A DNA stretch of 64,000 bases, taken from Iodobacter fluviatilis (GTDB lineage Bacteria; Pseudomonadota; Gammaproteobacteria; Burkholderiales; Chitinibacteraceae). Made by a program: the position numbers and the translations under genes. The stretch's first letter is position 1. The number at the start of each line of letters is the position of its first letter. Location of the stretch: NCBI RefSeq assembly GCF_004194535.1, contig NZ_CP025781.1:2604001-2668000 (forward strand). The letters run 5' to 3'. Shown in pieces: positions 17,272 through 26,963 of the stretch. Under the pieces are notes generated by a model that saw only the letters and a program-made list of their open reading frames with translations, had not been told where the DNA came from and searched no databases.

Positions 17272-17772
17272 TTAATTATTTTTTTTGCGCTTAATGTAAA
17301 TAAAGGCCGCAAAGCTGCAAATGGCTAGCTCTAAAGCAAATGACCAATGAAGTATAAAATTAAGCCACCAGGGTTTATATAGGGCGTTTACTGTAAACAG
17401 AGCAAAAGGTTTATCAATGAGCGGAAAAAACCACCAGATATCCCCAACTACTGTATCTAAAATAATATGTATCATGCAGGATGAGAAAGCAATCAGCGAG
17501 AGGAGCCCCAGTTTTTTATGTGAAGAAAAAGCATAAATTAAGTATGAAATAAAAACCAAAGAAATCCAAAGCAAAGGCCAGTGAGTTATATATTTATGGT
17601 GGTGTGTCTGGCGATGGTCAATTAAATAAAAGTATATAAGGTCAAAATCAGGAAGAATTGAGCCTAGTACAGCAGAAAAAATAATAAGATGCGTTGGTAT
17701 CGCTATTTTCTTAATGCTTTTTATAATAGATACAGCGTAGATGTAGCCCGAAGGAATATGCGCTATGAACAT
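17272..17772 (-). CDS. Membrane-bound metal-dependent hydrolase-like protein (DUF457/YdjM family)
   Basis: A 166-residue polytopic protein with about four hydrophobic helices. The His/Asp-rich pattern is visible: AHIPSGYI at the N-terminus, SILPDFDLIYFY near 38-49 and DHRQTHHHKYITHWPL near 52-67. These match the YdjM/DUF457 family, annotated as membrane-bound metal-dependent hydrolases. No substrate is known. Base composition is more AT-rich than the neighbours, which may hint at transfer. Confidence 0.7.
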   Translation of the reverse strand: MFIAHIPSGYIYAVSIIKSIKKIAIPTHLIIFSAVLGSILPDFDLIYFYLIDHRQTHHHKYITHWPLLWISLVFISYLIYAFSSHKKLGLLSLIAFSSCMIHIILDTVVGDIWWFFPLIDKPFALFTVNALYKPWWLNFILHWSFALELAICSFAAFIYIKRKKNN

Positions 17773-17879
17773 AGTTTTTCTGTGCTTTTATGTAGTTTTA
17801 ATTAAGTTTGCTATTGCCGTTATATGTTTTTTTCTGGGTTCGATAAGATTTTATAGTCTGCAAATTATTGTTATCACAG

Positions 17880-17910
17880 GAAAACAAGAGCGCACCCTGT
17901 GCGCTCTTGG
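17880..17910 (-). terminator. Terminator of the transaldolase gene
   Basis: CAAGAGCGCA and TGCGCTCTTG form a 10-bp stem with a 5-base loop (17885-17909). Read on the minus strand it is followed by TTTTCC, fitting a Rho-independent terminator just after tal. Confidence 0.75.
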
Positions 17911-17929
17911 TGTTTCAAATAATCAAGAT

Positions 17930-19009
17930 TTAAGCAGTCAGTGCCAGTAGTTTTACAAAGGCATCATCAAATTGCTTCAGACCTTCGGTTTGTAGCTGTT
18001 CGCCTTGCAAGTTGTAGTTGATGCCTAGCTTGCGCAGTGCGGCCATATTGGCAACGGCTGTGTCTGTGCCCGTTTCAAGCGTTAGCGCGGCTACGCCGTG
18101 GTCGCGGAATAGATCGAGCGTTGCATCTGGCACGGTGTTTACTGTTTCTGGGCCGATCAGGTCTGCCACGTACATCACATCGCTATAGGCTTTATTTTTG
18201 GTGCCGGTAGAGGCCCACAACATGCGTTGCGGATTTGCGCCCAGTGCTTTTAGTGCAGCAAAACGTGTGCCGTGGAAGAGTTTTTTATAATGCTCGTAAG
18301 AGACTTTTACAAATGATTTGGCCACGGTCCCGCGTAGAGCTAGTGCTTCTGGAGTGCCAATCGCTTCCAGTTGTGGATCGATCAGGCTGTCTACTCGGGA
18401 TAAGAATACCGATGCTACGGCGTGAACGCGATCCACTGGCTGGCCAGCGGCGACGCGCGCTTCGAGGCCACGGATATAAGCGGTGAGCACTTCATCAACG
18501 TGTTTCAGGTTAAACATCAGAGTGACGTTGATATTCAGGCCAGAGGCAATTAGCTCTTCAATGGCGATGATACCTGCCGAGGTAGCAGGTACTTTAATCA
18601 TCAGATTAGGACGATTAATGGCGGCCCAGAGGCGTTTTGCATTAGAGATCGTACCCAGGGCATCGTGTGATAGTGTTGGAGATACTTCCAGCGATACATA
18701 GCCATCTTTACCGTTTGTTTCATCGTAAATGGCGCGGGTTACATCGCAAGCAGCTTGTAAATCTGGGATCACCAGCGCTTCGTAGCGTTGTTCTGCTGTG
18801 AGATCTTGTTTTTTTAATTCTGCTAGATCGCCGGTGTAAAGCGGGTCGGAGCTGATAGATTTAAAGAAAATCGCTGGGTTAGATGTCACCCCCACAATGC
18901 CATCTTCGCGCAAAATCTTGGCAAGATCGCCAGATTGAATCAGACCACGGGATAAATTATCCAACCAGATGCTTTGACCTAGGGGTTTAATAGCTGCGAT
19001 TTTGCTCAT
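17930..19009 (-). CDS. tal: Transaldolase
   Basis: A 359-residue enzyme of the non-oxidative pentose phosphate pathway that moves a dihydroxyacetone unit between sugar phosphates. Visible motifs are DGIVGVTSNPAIFFKSI near the N-terminus, the VSLEVSP block, and the Schiff-base lysine in LMIKVPAT. ATG at 19009 (MSKIAAIK) with GAGGTG upstream is preferred over an in-frame TTG at 19024. Length fits the longer actinobacterial/betaproteobacterial class. It has its own terminator and appears monocistronic. Confidence 0.95.
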   Translation of the reverse strand: MSKIAAIKPLGQSIWLDNLSRGLIQSGDLAKILREDGIVGVTSNPAIFFKSISSDPLYTGDLAELKKQDLTAEQRYEALVIPDLQAACDVTRAIYDETNGKDGYVSLEVSPTLSHDALGTISNAKRLWAAINRPNLMIKVPATSAGIIAIEELIASGLNINVTLMFNLKHVDEVLTAYIRGLEARVAAGQPVDRVHAVASVFLSRVDSLIDPQLEAIGTPEALALRGTVAKSFVKVSYEHYKKLFHGTRFAALKALGANPQRMLWASTGTKNKAYSDVMYVADLIGPETVNTVPDATLDLFRDHGVAALTLETGTDTAVANMAALRKLGINYNLQGEQLQTEGLKQFDDAFVKLLALTA

Positions 19010-19341
19010 GGGGTGACACCTCAAATAAAGAGATAGAAGGAAAGTGAGTACTCAACAGCAAATTATCCTCTATCCTCCGTGATTTAGCATTTGTCATCAT
19101 GCAATAATTATTACTATTTTTTAAGATTCACGAAGGTTGACAGGGGGGAATGCTTAAAATGGGTGTGCAGAATGGGATGAAGGTAAGGGGGAAAGGTGCT
19201 TTTTGTCCGCAAAATACACAAAAAACGCTTTAAAGCTGATTGTAGCGGATCTTTTCGATTGATAAACAAGCCACAATTTACGGCTTTATGTTCGTGATTT
19301 TCGTGGACTACGCATTTTTTAATCTTATTGCGTAACATCCG
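19010..19341. other. Intergenic region between phoR and tal
   Basis: No gene is supported. A 74-codon minus-strand frame here has no family resemblance and poor start context. The segment near 19288-19310 (GTGATTTTCGTGGAC) resembles a stretch near 22141-22168, suggesting a dispersed non-coding repeat. The tal promoter must lie here on the minus strand. Confidence 0.4.
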
Positions 19342-20628
19342 TCATTTAATGACTCGCTGTGGTGGAAACTTCACCGCAAATTGGCTGCCCGTGCCGGCTT
19401 GCGATTGCACAACCAGTTGAGCCTGATGGCGCTGAATAATGTGTTTTACAATGGCGAGGCCTAAGCCGGTGCCGCCAGTAGAGCGCGATCTGCCTCGGTC
19501 TACTCGGTAAAAACGCTCAGTTAGTCTGGGCACATGTTCGGGAGAAATACCAATGCCCGAGTCTTGCACGCTAAATACGCCGTGCTCGTCGATCAGATCC
19601 CAAGTTAGCGTGATTTTGCCTTCATTTGGGGTGTAGCGAATCGCGTTAGAGACCAAATTGCTAAAGGCAGAATGCAGCTCGTCGTGATTGCCAATTAAGC
19701 GGATCGAATCGAGTTGACCAATAGATACAATATGGCGGCCTTGGGATAGGCCTTCAGCCTCGGCGGCGAGTAGGCGTATTAGCTGCGGCACATCTACTTC
19801 TTCTTCACGCATTTGCTGGCCACTTTCTAAACGAGAAAGCGTCAGTAAATCATCAACCAAACGCTGCATACGCTGCGTTTGGTCATACATTAGCTGTAAA
19901 TGTTGACGGCGGACATTGGCATCCGTGTCAGGCATATCGATCATGGTTTCGATAAAGCCGCCCACTACGGTGAGTGGCGTGCGTAGCTCGTGCGATACAT
20001 TGGCAACAAAATCACGGTGTACGGTTTGTACGCGATCAAGTTGGGTGATATCGCGGGATAAAAGAAGCTTGCGGCTTGAGTCAAAAGGAACCAGTTGCAC
20101 CGATAACACCTGCTCTTGTGGCCTATGCGTGTGTAACACCAAAGGATGGGCAAAATCTTGACTGCGTAAGTATTCGCGCAGTGATGGATGGCGAACAATA
20201 TTGCTAATCACTTGCCATACATCGCTTACACGGTTGATGGCCATATGCGCCGCAGCGGAGCGATTACACCATTCGATGCGATCGTGCTCATCTAAAATAA
20301 CTACGCCATCGGGTAGCGCTTCGCTGGCATTGGTAAAGCGATCTAGCGTATTGGTGAGGCGTTCTTTGATCTTGCTTTGCAGCCTGACCTGGTTATAAAC
20401 CCGATCAAATACTTCCTGCCAAAGCAAAATACCGCTTGGGACATTATCAACGCGGGAGTTTTCTACCCAACGGTGTAAACGGCCAAGATTAATTAAGTGA
20501 TACAAAACCGAGAGCGATAACAGCCCAATTGCCGTGGCCATGCCATATATCAAACCGTAAATACCGCCAATTGCTGCAGAGAATAGAGCCATTGCCAAAT
20601 AATAAATCAGAGATCGTAGCCAAAGCAT
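19342..20628 (-). CDS. phoR: Phosphate regulon sensor histidine kinase PhoR
   Basis: A 428-residue membrane kinase. A hydrophobic N-terminal hairpin (about residues 5-48) is followed by a PAS domain (about 95-200). Next come the HisKA H-box VSHELRTPLTV near 212 and an HATPase domain with N-box NLVSNAIRYTP, G1 QDSGIGIS and G2 GGTGLGLAIVKH. It senses phosphate status with PstSCAB/PhoU and phosphorylates PhoB. It lies 128 bases downstream of phoB on the same strand. No pst genes are in the window. Confidence 0.95.
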   Translation of the reverse strand: MLWLRSLIYYLAMALFSAAIGGIYGLIYGMATAIGLLSLSVLYHLINLGRLHRWVENSRVDNVPSGILLWQEVFDRVYNQVRLQSKIKERLTNTLDRFTNASEALPDGVVILDEHDRIEWCNRSAAAHMAINRVSDVWQVISNIVRHPSLREYLRSQDFAHPLVLHTHRPQEQVLSVQLVPFDSSRKLLLSRDITQLDRVQTVHRDFVANVSHELRTPLTVVGGFIETMIDMPDTDANVRRQHLQLMYDQTQRMQRLVDDLLTLSRLESGQQMREEEVDVPQLIRLLAAEAEGLSQGRHIVSIGQLDSIRLIGNHDELHSAFSNLVSNAIRYTPNEGKITLTWDLIDEHGVFSVQDSGIGISPEHVPRLTERFYRVDRGRSRSTGGTGLGLAIVKHIIQRHQAQLVVQSQAGTGSQFAVKFPPQRVIK

Positions 20629-20756
20629 TTAGATTTGTTCCAAAGGAAAAGCGCTTACGAATGCAAGGCTATAAATCATTCATCATTTCTAGTTAAGTAT
20701 TTTAAAAAGCTTTGTGTAAGTATATCCCAGCTAGCTGCTGAGCATTGGCCAATCAT

Positions 20757-21449
20757 TTAATTGCTATGTGCAGAGAGGCGATAGCCTGTGCCACGCACAG
20801 TTTGGATCAGCCGATCAAAACAAGTTGATTCAAGCGCCGAGCGTAATCGGCGAATGTGTACATCCACGGTGCGTTCTTCCACAAATACATGATCGCCCCA
20901 AACATGATCAAGTAATTGTGCACGTGAATGCACTCGTTCTGGATGGGTCATAAAAAAGTGCAGTAGGCGGAATTCTGTTGGCCCCAGATCAATGGCGTCG
21001 CCATTGCCAGTGACACGGTGCGTAGCCGGATCTAGACGTAGGCCCTGTACTTCAACGGTGTCATCGGTAATTTGCGGTGCACGGCGACGCAGTACAGCCT
21101 TAATGCGCGCTTGCAATTCGCGTGGGCTAAATGGTTTAGTAATGTAATCATCCGCACCAGTTTCTAGGCCGATCACTTTATCTTGCTCGTCTGAGCGGGC
21201 GGTTAACATGATCAAAGGAATTTGCCGAGTGCGTTCTTCAGAGCGTAGCTTCCTGGCAAAATCGATGCCGCTCATGCCGGGCAGCATCCAATCGAGCAAA
21301 ATCAAATCAGGGAGGGCATTGCGGACGATGTTTTGCGCGCTTTCTGCAGAGTCGGCCCGCATCACATGGTGTCCTGCTTGAGACAGATTGAAAGCAATCA
21401 GCTCTTGAATGGCGGGTTCGTCTTCGACAAGTAAAATATTTGCAGGCAT
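20757..21449 (-). CDS. phoB: Phosphate regulon response regulator PhoB
   Basis: A 230-residue OmpR-type regulator. The receiver domain has the acidic pocket (VEDEP), phospho-acceptor Asp in LLDWMLPGM and Lys in DDYITKPF. The C-terminal winged helix has [14 protein letters not shown] and [16 protein letters not shown] at 21449 ([11 protein letters not shown]) with GAGGTC upstream is preferred over an upstream ATG at 21479. Phosphorylated PhoB activates phosphate-starvation genes. No convincing pho box was found upstream. Confidence 0.95.
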   Translation of the reverse strand: MPANILLVEDEPAIQELIAFNLSQAGHHVMRADSAESAQNIVRNALPDLILLDWMLPGMSGIDFARKLRSEERTRQIPLIMLTARSDEQDKVIGLETGADDYITKPFSPRELQARIKAVLRRRAPQITDDTVEVQGLRLDPATHRVTGNGDAIDLGPTEFRLLHFFMTHPERVHSRAQLLDHVWGDHVFVEERTVDVHIRRLRSALESTCFDRLIQTVRGTGYRLSAHSN

Positions 21450-21663
21450 AGCGATTGACCTCGCGGAATGAAGTTCCACATTTGTTGCAAGATTAAGGCC
21501 TAAATATGTCTTTAATATTACAAGTCTTGAAGAAGTGGTCTTATTTTAAATTACCGTGGCGTATTTTTCACACTCAAAAGTAAATTCATAGCCCGCAAGC
21601 TGCTGACAGCAAAGTCCTGAAGCGGGGTATCATGCGAAGGTTCATTCAAGAGCGTCGTGACCC

Positions 21664-22035
21664 ATGGCCGGACTTAGCGCAACAACCCCGCAACCCAGCG
21701 AAATTAAACTGCATCAAGTCTCTAAAATACTTGAGATCCACTTTAATGATGGCTGTCATTTTGATTTATCTTGTGAATATCTGCGGGTATTTAGCCCCTC
21801 CGCCGAAGTGCGCGGCCACGGTGCTGGCCCTGGTACGCTGCAAGTGGGTAAGCAAGGTGTCAATATTATAGATATCGTACCCGTGGGCAACTACGCAGTG
21901 AAGTTGGTATTTGATGATGGTCATGATTCAGGTCTGTATTCTTGGGATCACCTCTATGAGCTGGGCCGTAATCGGGAAGCCAACTGGCAAGATTATCTTG
22001 CGCGTTTAGAGCAGGCAGGCGCTGCGCGGGCTTAA
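21664..22035 (+). CDS. DUF971 domain protein
   Basis: A 123-residue protein with a DUF971 (gamma-butyrobetaine hydroxylase N-terminal-like) fold: EIKLHQVSKILEIHFNDG, then CEYLRVFSPSAEVRGHG and the ending DSGLYSWDHLYELG. In betaproteobacteria this gene often precedes ubiE, as here. The domain may bind iron or zinc in other proteins; the Cys and His here are compatible but not proof. The ribosome site is weak. Confidence 0.88.
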   Translation: MAGLSATTPQPSEIKLHQVSKILEIHFNDGCHFDLSCEYLRVFSPSAEVRGHGAGPGTLQVGKQGVNIIDIVPVGNYAVKLVFDDGHDSGLYSWDHLYELGRNREANWQDYLARLEQAGAARA

Positions 22036-22238
22036 TATAAATAGTCTACGAAAAGCACTAAATATACGGAAAAAGTAATAAAACAGTAATGATACTTGCT
22101 GGATTGATTTTTAATCAGAATGGGAGCGCCCTTCCGTGTGTGATTTTTGTGTATTTCGTGGACGATGCATTCATCTTGCGGTGCAGTATTGCAAGTTTTA
22201 TGTTTTGTAAGAAATGTAATAATTGTTGAGAGTGAAAA

Positions 22239-22976
22239 ATGACTGATCCAAGTACCCATTTTGGTTTTAAAACGGTGAATGAATCCGAAAAAGCGCAAAA
22301 AGTCGCTGAGGTTTTTCATTCTGTAGCTAAAAAGTACGATGTGATGAATGATCTGATGTCGGGTGGTTTACACCGCATCTGGAAATTTTTCACTATTGAA
22401 ACCAGTGGTGTAAAAGCCGGTGACAAGGTGCTGGATATTGCCGGCGGCACAGGCGATTTATCTAAAGCTTTTGCTAAAAAAGTCGGCAAAACCGGTCAAG
22501 TTTGGCTGACAGACATTAATAGCTCGATGCTGGGTGTGGGGCGTGATCGTCTGTTGGATCAGGGCTATGCGCTGCCCGTTGCGCAATGTGATGCAGAGAA
22601 GCTGCCGTTTCCAGATCATTATTTTGACTGTGTGTCGGTGGCGTTTGGCCTTAGAAATATGACACATAAGGATGTGGCACTGAGCGAAATGTGTCGCGTA
22701 CTGAAGCCCGGTGGCCGTTTGCTGGTGCTTGAGTTTTCTAAGGTTTGGGCCCCGCTGAAGCCTGCTTACGATATTTACTCGTTTAAATTGCTGCCCTTTA
22801 TGGGCAAGCTGGTGGCTAATGACGCAGATTCTTACCAATATCTGGCGGAATCGATTCGCATGCACCCAGATCAAGAAACCTTAAAGCAAATGATGAAAGA
22901 TGCTGGCTTTGGCCGCGTCGATTTTCATAATATGACGGGTGGCGTGGTTGCCCTGCATAAAGGGATAAAAATCTAA
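22239..22976 (+). CDS. ubiE: Ubiquinone/menaquinone C-methyltransferase UbiE
   Basis: A 245-residue SAM-dependent enzyme that methylates the C2 position of the quinone ring. The signature [24 protein letters not shown] site [14 protein letters not shown] and [13 protein letters not shown] are all present. The start is supported by GAGAG upstream. It overlaps ubiJ by one base (TAATG), implying translational coupling. In this order, typical of proteobacteria, ubiB follows ubiJ, and the coq7 gene at 37922 serves the same pathway. Confidence 0.97.
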   Translation: MTDPSTHFGFKTVNESEKAQKVAEVFHSVAKKYDVMNDLMSGGLHRIWKFFTIETSGVKAGDKVLDIAGGTGDLSKAFAKKVGKTGQVWLTDINSSMLGVGRDRLLDQGYALPVAQCDAEKLPFPDHYFDCVSVAFGLRNMTHKDVALSEMCRVLKPGGRLLVLEFSKVWAPLKPAYDIYSFKLLPFMGKLVANDADSYQYLAESIRMHPDQETLKQMMKDAGFGRVDFHNMTGGVVALHKGIKI

Positions 22977-23536
22977 TGATACTGGCCGCCGTACTCAACC
23001 GCCTCTTGGCGCAGGACGCGGCCGCTAAGGCTGAGCTTGCGCAATTTGCTGGCCGCAGCATCAAGATCTCCCTGCCCTTGGTGAGCGAAACCTTGGTGCT
23101 GATGAATGATGGTCGCTTAGCAGAAAGCAAGGCCGAAGCAGAAGCCACACTCGATTTGCCGCTGAGCTTTTTTACCCAGCGCATGCATGATAAAACCGCT
23201 GCAGCCCGCCATGTGCGCCTCAGCGGTGATATGGAGTTCGCCAGCCGCATTGGCCATGTGCTGAGTGGCTTGCGCTGGGATGCGGCGGAGGAATTATCCA
23301 AATATCTTGGCGACGCTGCTACGCAGCGGGTGGTGAAGCTGGCGGGTAAAATTGGCGGGGTACCTGGCGCTATGGGGTCAAAAATGGTGGCCAATTTGGC
23401 CGAATATTGGCGCGATGAGTCCCCGTTGTTGGCGCATAAGCGCGATGTGAATCAGTTTTGCAATGAAGTGGATGAATTGCGCGATGCGTTGGCAAGGCTG
23501 GAAAAACGGCTGCAACTGTGTGAAAAAAATGCTTAA
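22976..23536 (+). CDS. ubiJ: Ubiquinone biosynthesis accessory factor UbiJ
   Basis: A 186-residue protein with an N-terminal SCP2 lipid-binding domain (about residues 10-105) and a C-terminal helix rich in charged residues (NQFCNEVDELRDALARLEKRL) that likely forms a coiled coil. UbiJ, with UbiK, holds ubiquinone intermediates within the soluble Ubi complex. Position between ubiE and ubiB is the standard one. Its ATG overlaps the ubiE stop. Confidence 0.93.
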   Translation: MILAAVLNRLLAQDAAAKAELAQFAGRSIKISLPLVSETLVLMNDGRLAESKAEAEATLDLPLSFFTQRMHDKTAAARHVRLSGDMEFASRIGHVLSGLRWDAAEELSKYLGDAATQRVVKLAGKIGGVPGAMGSKMVANLAEYWRDESPLLAHKRDVNQFCNEVDELRDALARLEKRLQLCEKNA

Positions 23537-23900
23537 TAAACCCAAGTCCTGAACCTGAGAGGGCACGGAATTTTACGGAGAAATACCGTTTTTTCATTAA
23601 GCTTTATATTTTTTTAAACTCAGTTCTCATTATTTTTATCTCGGTTCGTTGCATAGGGCTTTATAGCCCCCTTGAAGCACGCACAAGCGAGGAACAAGCG
23701 GGCGGGGTTTCGGCTAGGACTCTGTTTGAGCTAAGCGAGTTTCGCAGCCGCCGCTGCCCGCAGATGAGGGACCTTTGTGCTTCGTGGGGGAGCCTTTTTT
23801 GTCTTTGTTTTTTGTGAAGCAAGACAAGAAAGGAAGGTTCCGCGGTGGCTACCGCTCCTAAATTAATGTGCCGATGGCACTAAAATCTTAAGTTGAACCA
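23537..23900. repeat. Non-coding spacer with repeat-like content between ubiJ and ubiB
   Basis: The spacer is unusually long for the ubiJ-ubiB pair and is GC-rich from about 23670 to 23790. The right part (about 23795-23840) has CTTTTTTGTCTTTG followed by CAAGACAAGAAAGG, an imperfect inverted repeat of a kind seen in intergenic repeats of many beta- and gammaproteobacteria. GCGGT/ACCGC near 23853-23866 forms another small hairpin. No coding frame is supported. Other copies are not visible in the window, so calling it a repeat is an inference. Confidence 0.4.
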
Positions 23901-25415
23901 ATGCGTCTTTCTCGTTTGATTAAAATTGTCCGTGTGGTTTTTGGCTATGGTCTGGATGAGTTTTTACTCGGCCATGCGCGTGTGCGTGGTTTGGGTAAGT
24001 TGATTCAGTCGCTGCTGTATGGTCGAGATTTAACCGCGCCAAGGGCGCTTCGTTTGCGTTTGGCGTTGCAAGAGCTTGGGCCGATTTTTGTGAAGTTTGG
24101 TCAGGTTTTGTCGACCCGGCGAGATTTAATGCCGCTAGATATCGCTGATGAGCTGGCTAAACTACAAGACAATGTGCCGCCCTTTGCAGCCGCTACGGCT
24201 GTAGCGGTGATTGAGGCGAGCTTGGGCCGTAAACTCGATGAGTTGTTTGCTGAATTTGATCAAACGCCTGTTGCCAGCGCATCAGTGGCGCAGGTGCATA
24301 AGGCGCGCTTACATAATGGCCAGCAAGTGGCGGTTAAAGTCTTACGCCCTGATATCTTGCCGGTGATTGAGTCTGATCTGGCGCTGATGCGCATTATGGC
24401 GCTGCTGCTAGAGAAACTCTCTGCCGATGGCAAGCGTTTACGCCCTAGAGAGGTGGTGGCCGAGTTTGATCGCTATCTGCACGACGAGTTAGATTTAATG
24501 CGTGAAGCGGCTAACGCTAGCCAGCTGCGCCGCAACTTTTTAAATTCCCCACAGCTCTTGGTACCAGAAGTTTTCTACGATTTTTGTGCGCGTAATGTGT
24601 TTGTGATGGAGTGGATGGATGGCATTCCGGTTGGGCGCATCGATCAGCTGCTAGCAGCAGGGATGGATTTAAAAAAACTGTCGCGCTTTGGGGTGGAGAT
24701 CTTTTTTACTCAAGTGTTTCGTGATGGGTTTTTCCATGCGGATATGCACCCCGGTAATATCTTAGTGGCGGCAGATAATCGTTATATTGCGCTGGATTTT
24801 GGCATTATCGGCACCTTATCAGATAGCGATAAGCAGTACCTGGCGATTAATTTTTTAGCCTTCTTTAACCGTGATTATCACCGTGTTGCTACGGCGCATA
24901 TTGAATCTGGCTGGGTACCAAAAGACACGCAGGTAGAAGAGTTAGAAGCGGCGGTGCGCACCGTTTGCGAACCGATCTTTAACAAACCACTGTCGCAAAT
25001 TTCTTTTGGCCAAGTGCTACTGCGCCTTTTTGAAACCTCGCGCCGCTTTAATGTGGAAATCCAACCACAGCTGGTGCTTTTGCAAAAAACCTTGCTGAAT
25101 ATTGAAGGTTTAGGTCGTCAACTTGATCCAGATTTAGACTTGTGGCAAACCGCCATGCCGTTTTTAGAGCGCTGGATGCACGAGCAAATTGGCTGGCGTG
25201 GCATGTTGCGCAATCTAAAAAAAGAAGCACCGCAATGGGCCGCTTTATTACCGATGTTGCCACGGAAATTAGGCGTATTGCTCGATCAAAATCATACCGA
25301 GCTATTGATGGCAGGCTATAGCGGCTTGATGTGGGAGCAGAAAAAACGCAACTGGCTGCTGGGCGTGATCGCCGCGCTGTTGGCGGGTTTCTTGTTAACT
25401 TGGTGGTTTAAATAG
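23901..25415 (+). CDS. ubiB: Ubiquinone biosynthesis protein kinase-like UbiB
   Basis: A 504-residue ABC1/ADCK atypical kinase. The KxGQ motif region is [16 protein letters not shown] (about 55-71), the Ala-rich nucleotide loop is [21 protein letters not shown] holds the ATP-binding Lys, and the catalytic region is [12 protein letters not shown] then ALDFGIIG. Two C-terminal membrane helices are near 460-503 (ending LLTWWFK). It is an ATPase that extracts quinone precursors from the membrane for the Ubi complex. The start context is modest. Confidence 0.96.
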   Translation: MRLSRLIKIVRVVFGYGLDEFLLGHARVRGLGKLIQSLLYGRDLTAPRALRLRLALQELGPIFVKFGQVLSTRRDLMPLDIADELAKLQDNVPPFAAATAVAVIEASLGRKLDELFAEFDQTPVASASVAQVHKARLHNGQQVAVKVLRPDILPVIESDLALMRIMALLLEKLSADGKRLRPREVVAEFDRYLHDELDLMREAANASQLRRNFLNSPQLLVPEVFYDFCARNVFVMEWMDGIPVGRIDQLLAAGMDLKKLSRFGVEIFFTQVFRDGFFHADMHPGNILVAADNRYIALDFGIIGTLSDSDKQYLAINFLAFFNRDYHRVATAHIESGWVPKDTQVEELEAAVRTVCEPIFNKPLSQISFGQVLLRLFETSRRFNVEIQPQLVLLQKTLLNIEGLGRQLDPDLDLWQTAMPFLERWMHEQIGWRGMLRNLKKEAPQWAALLPMLPRKLGVLLDQNHTELLMAGYSGLMWEQKKRNWLLGVIAALLAGFLLTWWFK

Positions 25416-25920
25416 GTAGTTAGCCTGCTGGGGAAATTCGCTAGGTTTTGGCGTGAAAATCAAAAAAAGCGAATTTTACTAGTCCACTACAAGTGATTGT
25501 TTATAAACAGCTTCGTTATGTTTTTTGTACTTTTAATTATTCAGCTATTCTGCTGGATTCAGTTTTATTCCACGATTTATTCTTAGCCAAATTTTATGGT
25601 TTATATTGCTTGGCTTCTGCTCGATATTGAAGTCTGCCTTGCTCTGTACTATTTATTGCGGTGCTAAAAAACATGTTTAAATGGCTTCTATCCATTAGGG
25701 GGGGCAGATTTGCTCGGCTTATTTTAATACTAGGCTTGGCACTCCCTTTATTCCATGTTTTATGCAAAAACATGATAAATCACAGGCTACAGTGCGAGTT
25801 TGATGTATGTCCCTCGGTCCTTGCTAATGGTATAAACGCATTAGGCTGTATGCTATATAATTAAATTTTTATGGTTATCTAAACAATCATTTTTAGTATT
25901 TTGCATACTTGGAGTTTTAA
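25416..25920. other. Intergenic region upstream of the first solute-binding protein gene
   Basis: A stem-loop follows ubiB: AAATTCGCT (25434-25442) with AGCGAATTT (25468-25476), probably ending its transcript. The rest is AT-rich. A 67-codon frame at 25661-25864 starts with GTG, lacks a ribosome site and resembles no family, so it is not called. The promoter for the gene at 25921 must lie near its AT-rich 3' end. Confidence 0.45.
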
Positions 25921-26712
25921 ATGAAAAATTTATTCTTAGCTGCTTTGCTTAGTGCTTGTAGCATGCTGGCGCATGCAGATTTGGTGGATACCATTAAGGC
26001 CCGTGGTACTTTGTTGGCAGGGGTGCGGGCTGATATTCCGCCGTTTGGGCAAAGAAATAAAAATCAATCAGTTTCTGGCTATGATGTTGATTTTGCAGGG
26101 GCAATCGCTAAAAAGATGGGGGTTAAATTGGTGGTGCTGGATTTAGATCCCAATGAGCGCATCGCTGCCGTCAAATCAGGTAAAATTGATATTTTGGTTG
26201 CTACCTTTACTAAAACCCCTGAGCGCGAGCGCGAAGTAAATTGCAGTAGTGGCTACTTCGTTGCTGCACAAAAAGTGTTGTCTAAAAAAGGTAAGTTTCC
26301 AACCCCAGAATCCTTAGCCAAGGCTAATATTGGTGTGGCGCGAGGGACAACAGGGGCAGATTTGGTGCGCAAGCTCTATCCAAAAGCTACGGTTGTTGCT
26401 TTTGATGATATTCCTGAGGCGGTGCGTTTCTTAGAAGAAGGGAAAATTGATGCGGTGGTGGATGACGAACCATCGCTTGCACGTAATCTAAGCACAATGT
26501 CAAACAAGGCGCAGTTTGAATTATCAAGTTACGCCAATGCTACCGAGATCTATGCTATTGCCGCTAAGCTTGGTGAAAAACGTTTAATGAATATCATTAA
26601 CGAAACTTTACTTGAAATGGAAAAAACGGGCGAAGCAGAGCGTATTTTTAACCAATGGTTTGGACCACAAACAGCAACCCCATTTCCTCGTACATTTAAA
26701 ATTCGTGGGTAA
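25921..26712 (+). CDS. Family 3 extracellular solute-binding protein, copy 1
   Basis: A 263-residue periplasmic binding protein of a polar amino-acid ABC uptake type. A signal peptide at residues 1-19 ends at LAHA-D. The ligand-domain start TIKARGTLLAGVRADIPPFG, SGYDVDFAGAIAKKMGV, the TFTKTPERE Arg motif and GTTGADLV are typical. GGAG lies 6 bases before the start. No permease or ATPase gene is adjacent, so it must use a transporter coded elsewhere or act as a sensor. The ligand cannot be predicted safely. Confidence 0.9.
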   Translation: MKNLFLAALLSACSMLAHADLVDTIKARGTLLAGVRADIPPFGQRNKNQSVSGYDVDFAGAIAKKMGVKLVVLDLDPNERIAAVKSGKIDILVATFTKTPEREREVNCSSGYFVAAQKVLSKKGKFPTPESLAKANIGVARGTTGADLVRKLYPKATVVAFDDIPEAVRFLEEGKIDAVVDDEPSLARNLSTMSNKAQFELSSYANATEIYAIAAKLGEKRLMNIINETLLEMEKTGEAERIFNQWFGPQTATPFPRTFKIRG

Positions 26713-26963
26713 TTTAGCAACACTTTGCCTCGTTTATGACTAAGTTTGCTGAGTTAATTGTTTATGCTGATGTAATAAATGGAATGTTTGAGTGGGTGCT
26801 TTTACTTGTTTTGGTGTTGTTTGGTATGTGCACAAATTCTTACTTAGCACAGTTGGAGATTGTCGCAGTATAGAAGGCAAGCTAATGCGCTTTAAGATCA
26901 GAATATTCTAATCTGATATGGCAATGATGCGATCTAGAGGTGTCATTAGTCTGGAGCTTGATT

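Noticed and set aside
19114-19338. A 74-codon minus-strand frame between tal and phoR
   Set aside because: No recognised domain, odd composition and weak start context; it looks like non-coding repeat sequence.
21590-21630. A possible pho box (CTGACAG ... CCTGAAG) near phoB
   Set aside because: Spacing and second repeat do not fit the consensus, and it lies far from the phoB start.
25661-25864. A 67-codon plus-strand frame with a hydrophobic stretch upstream of the first binding protein gene
   Set aside because: GTG start without ribosome site, no family match, and codon use unlike the neighbours.
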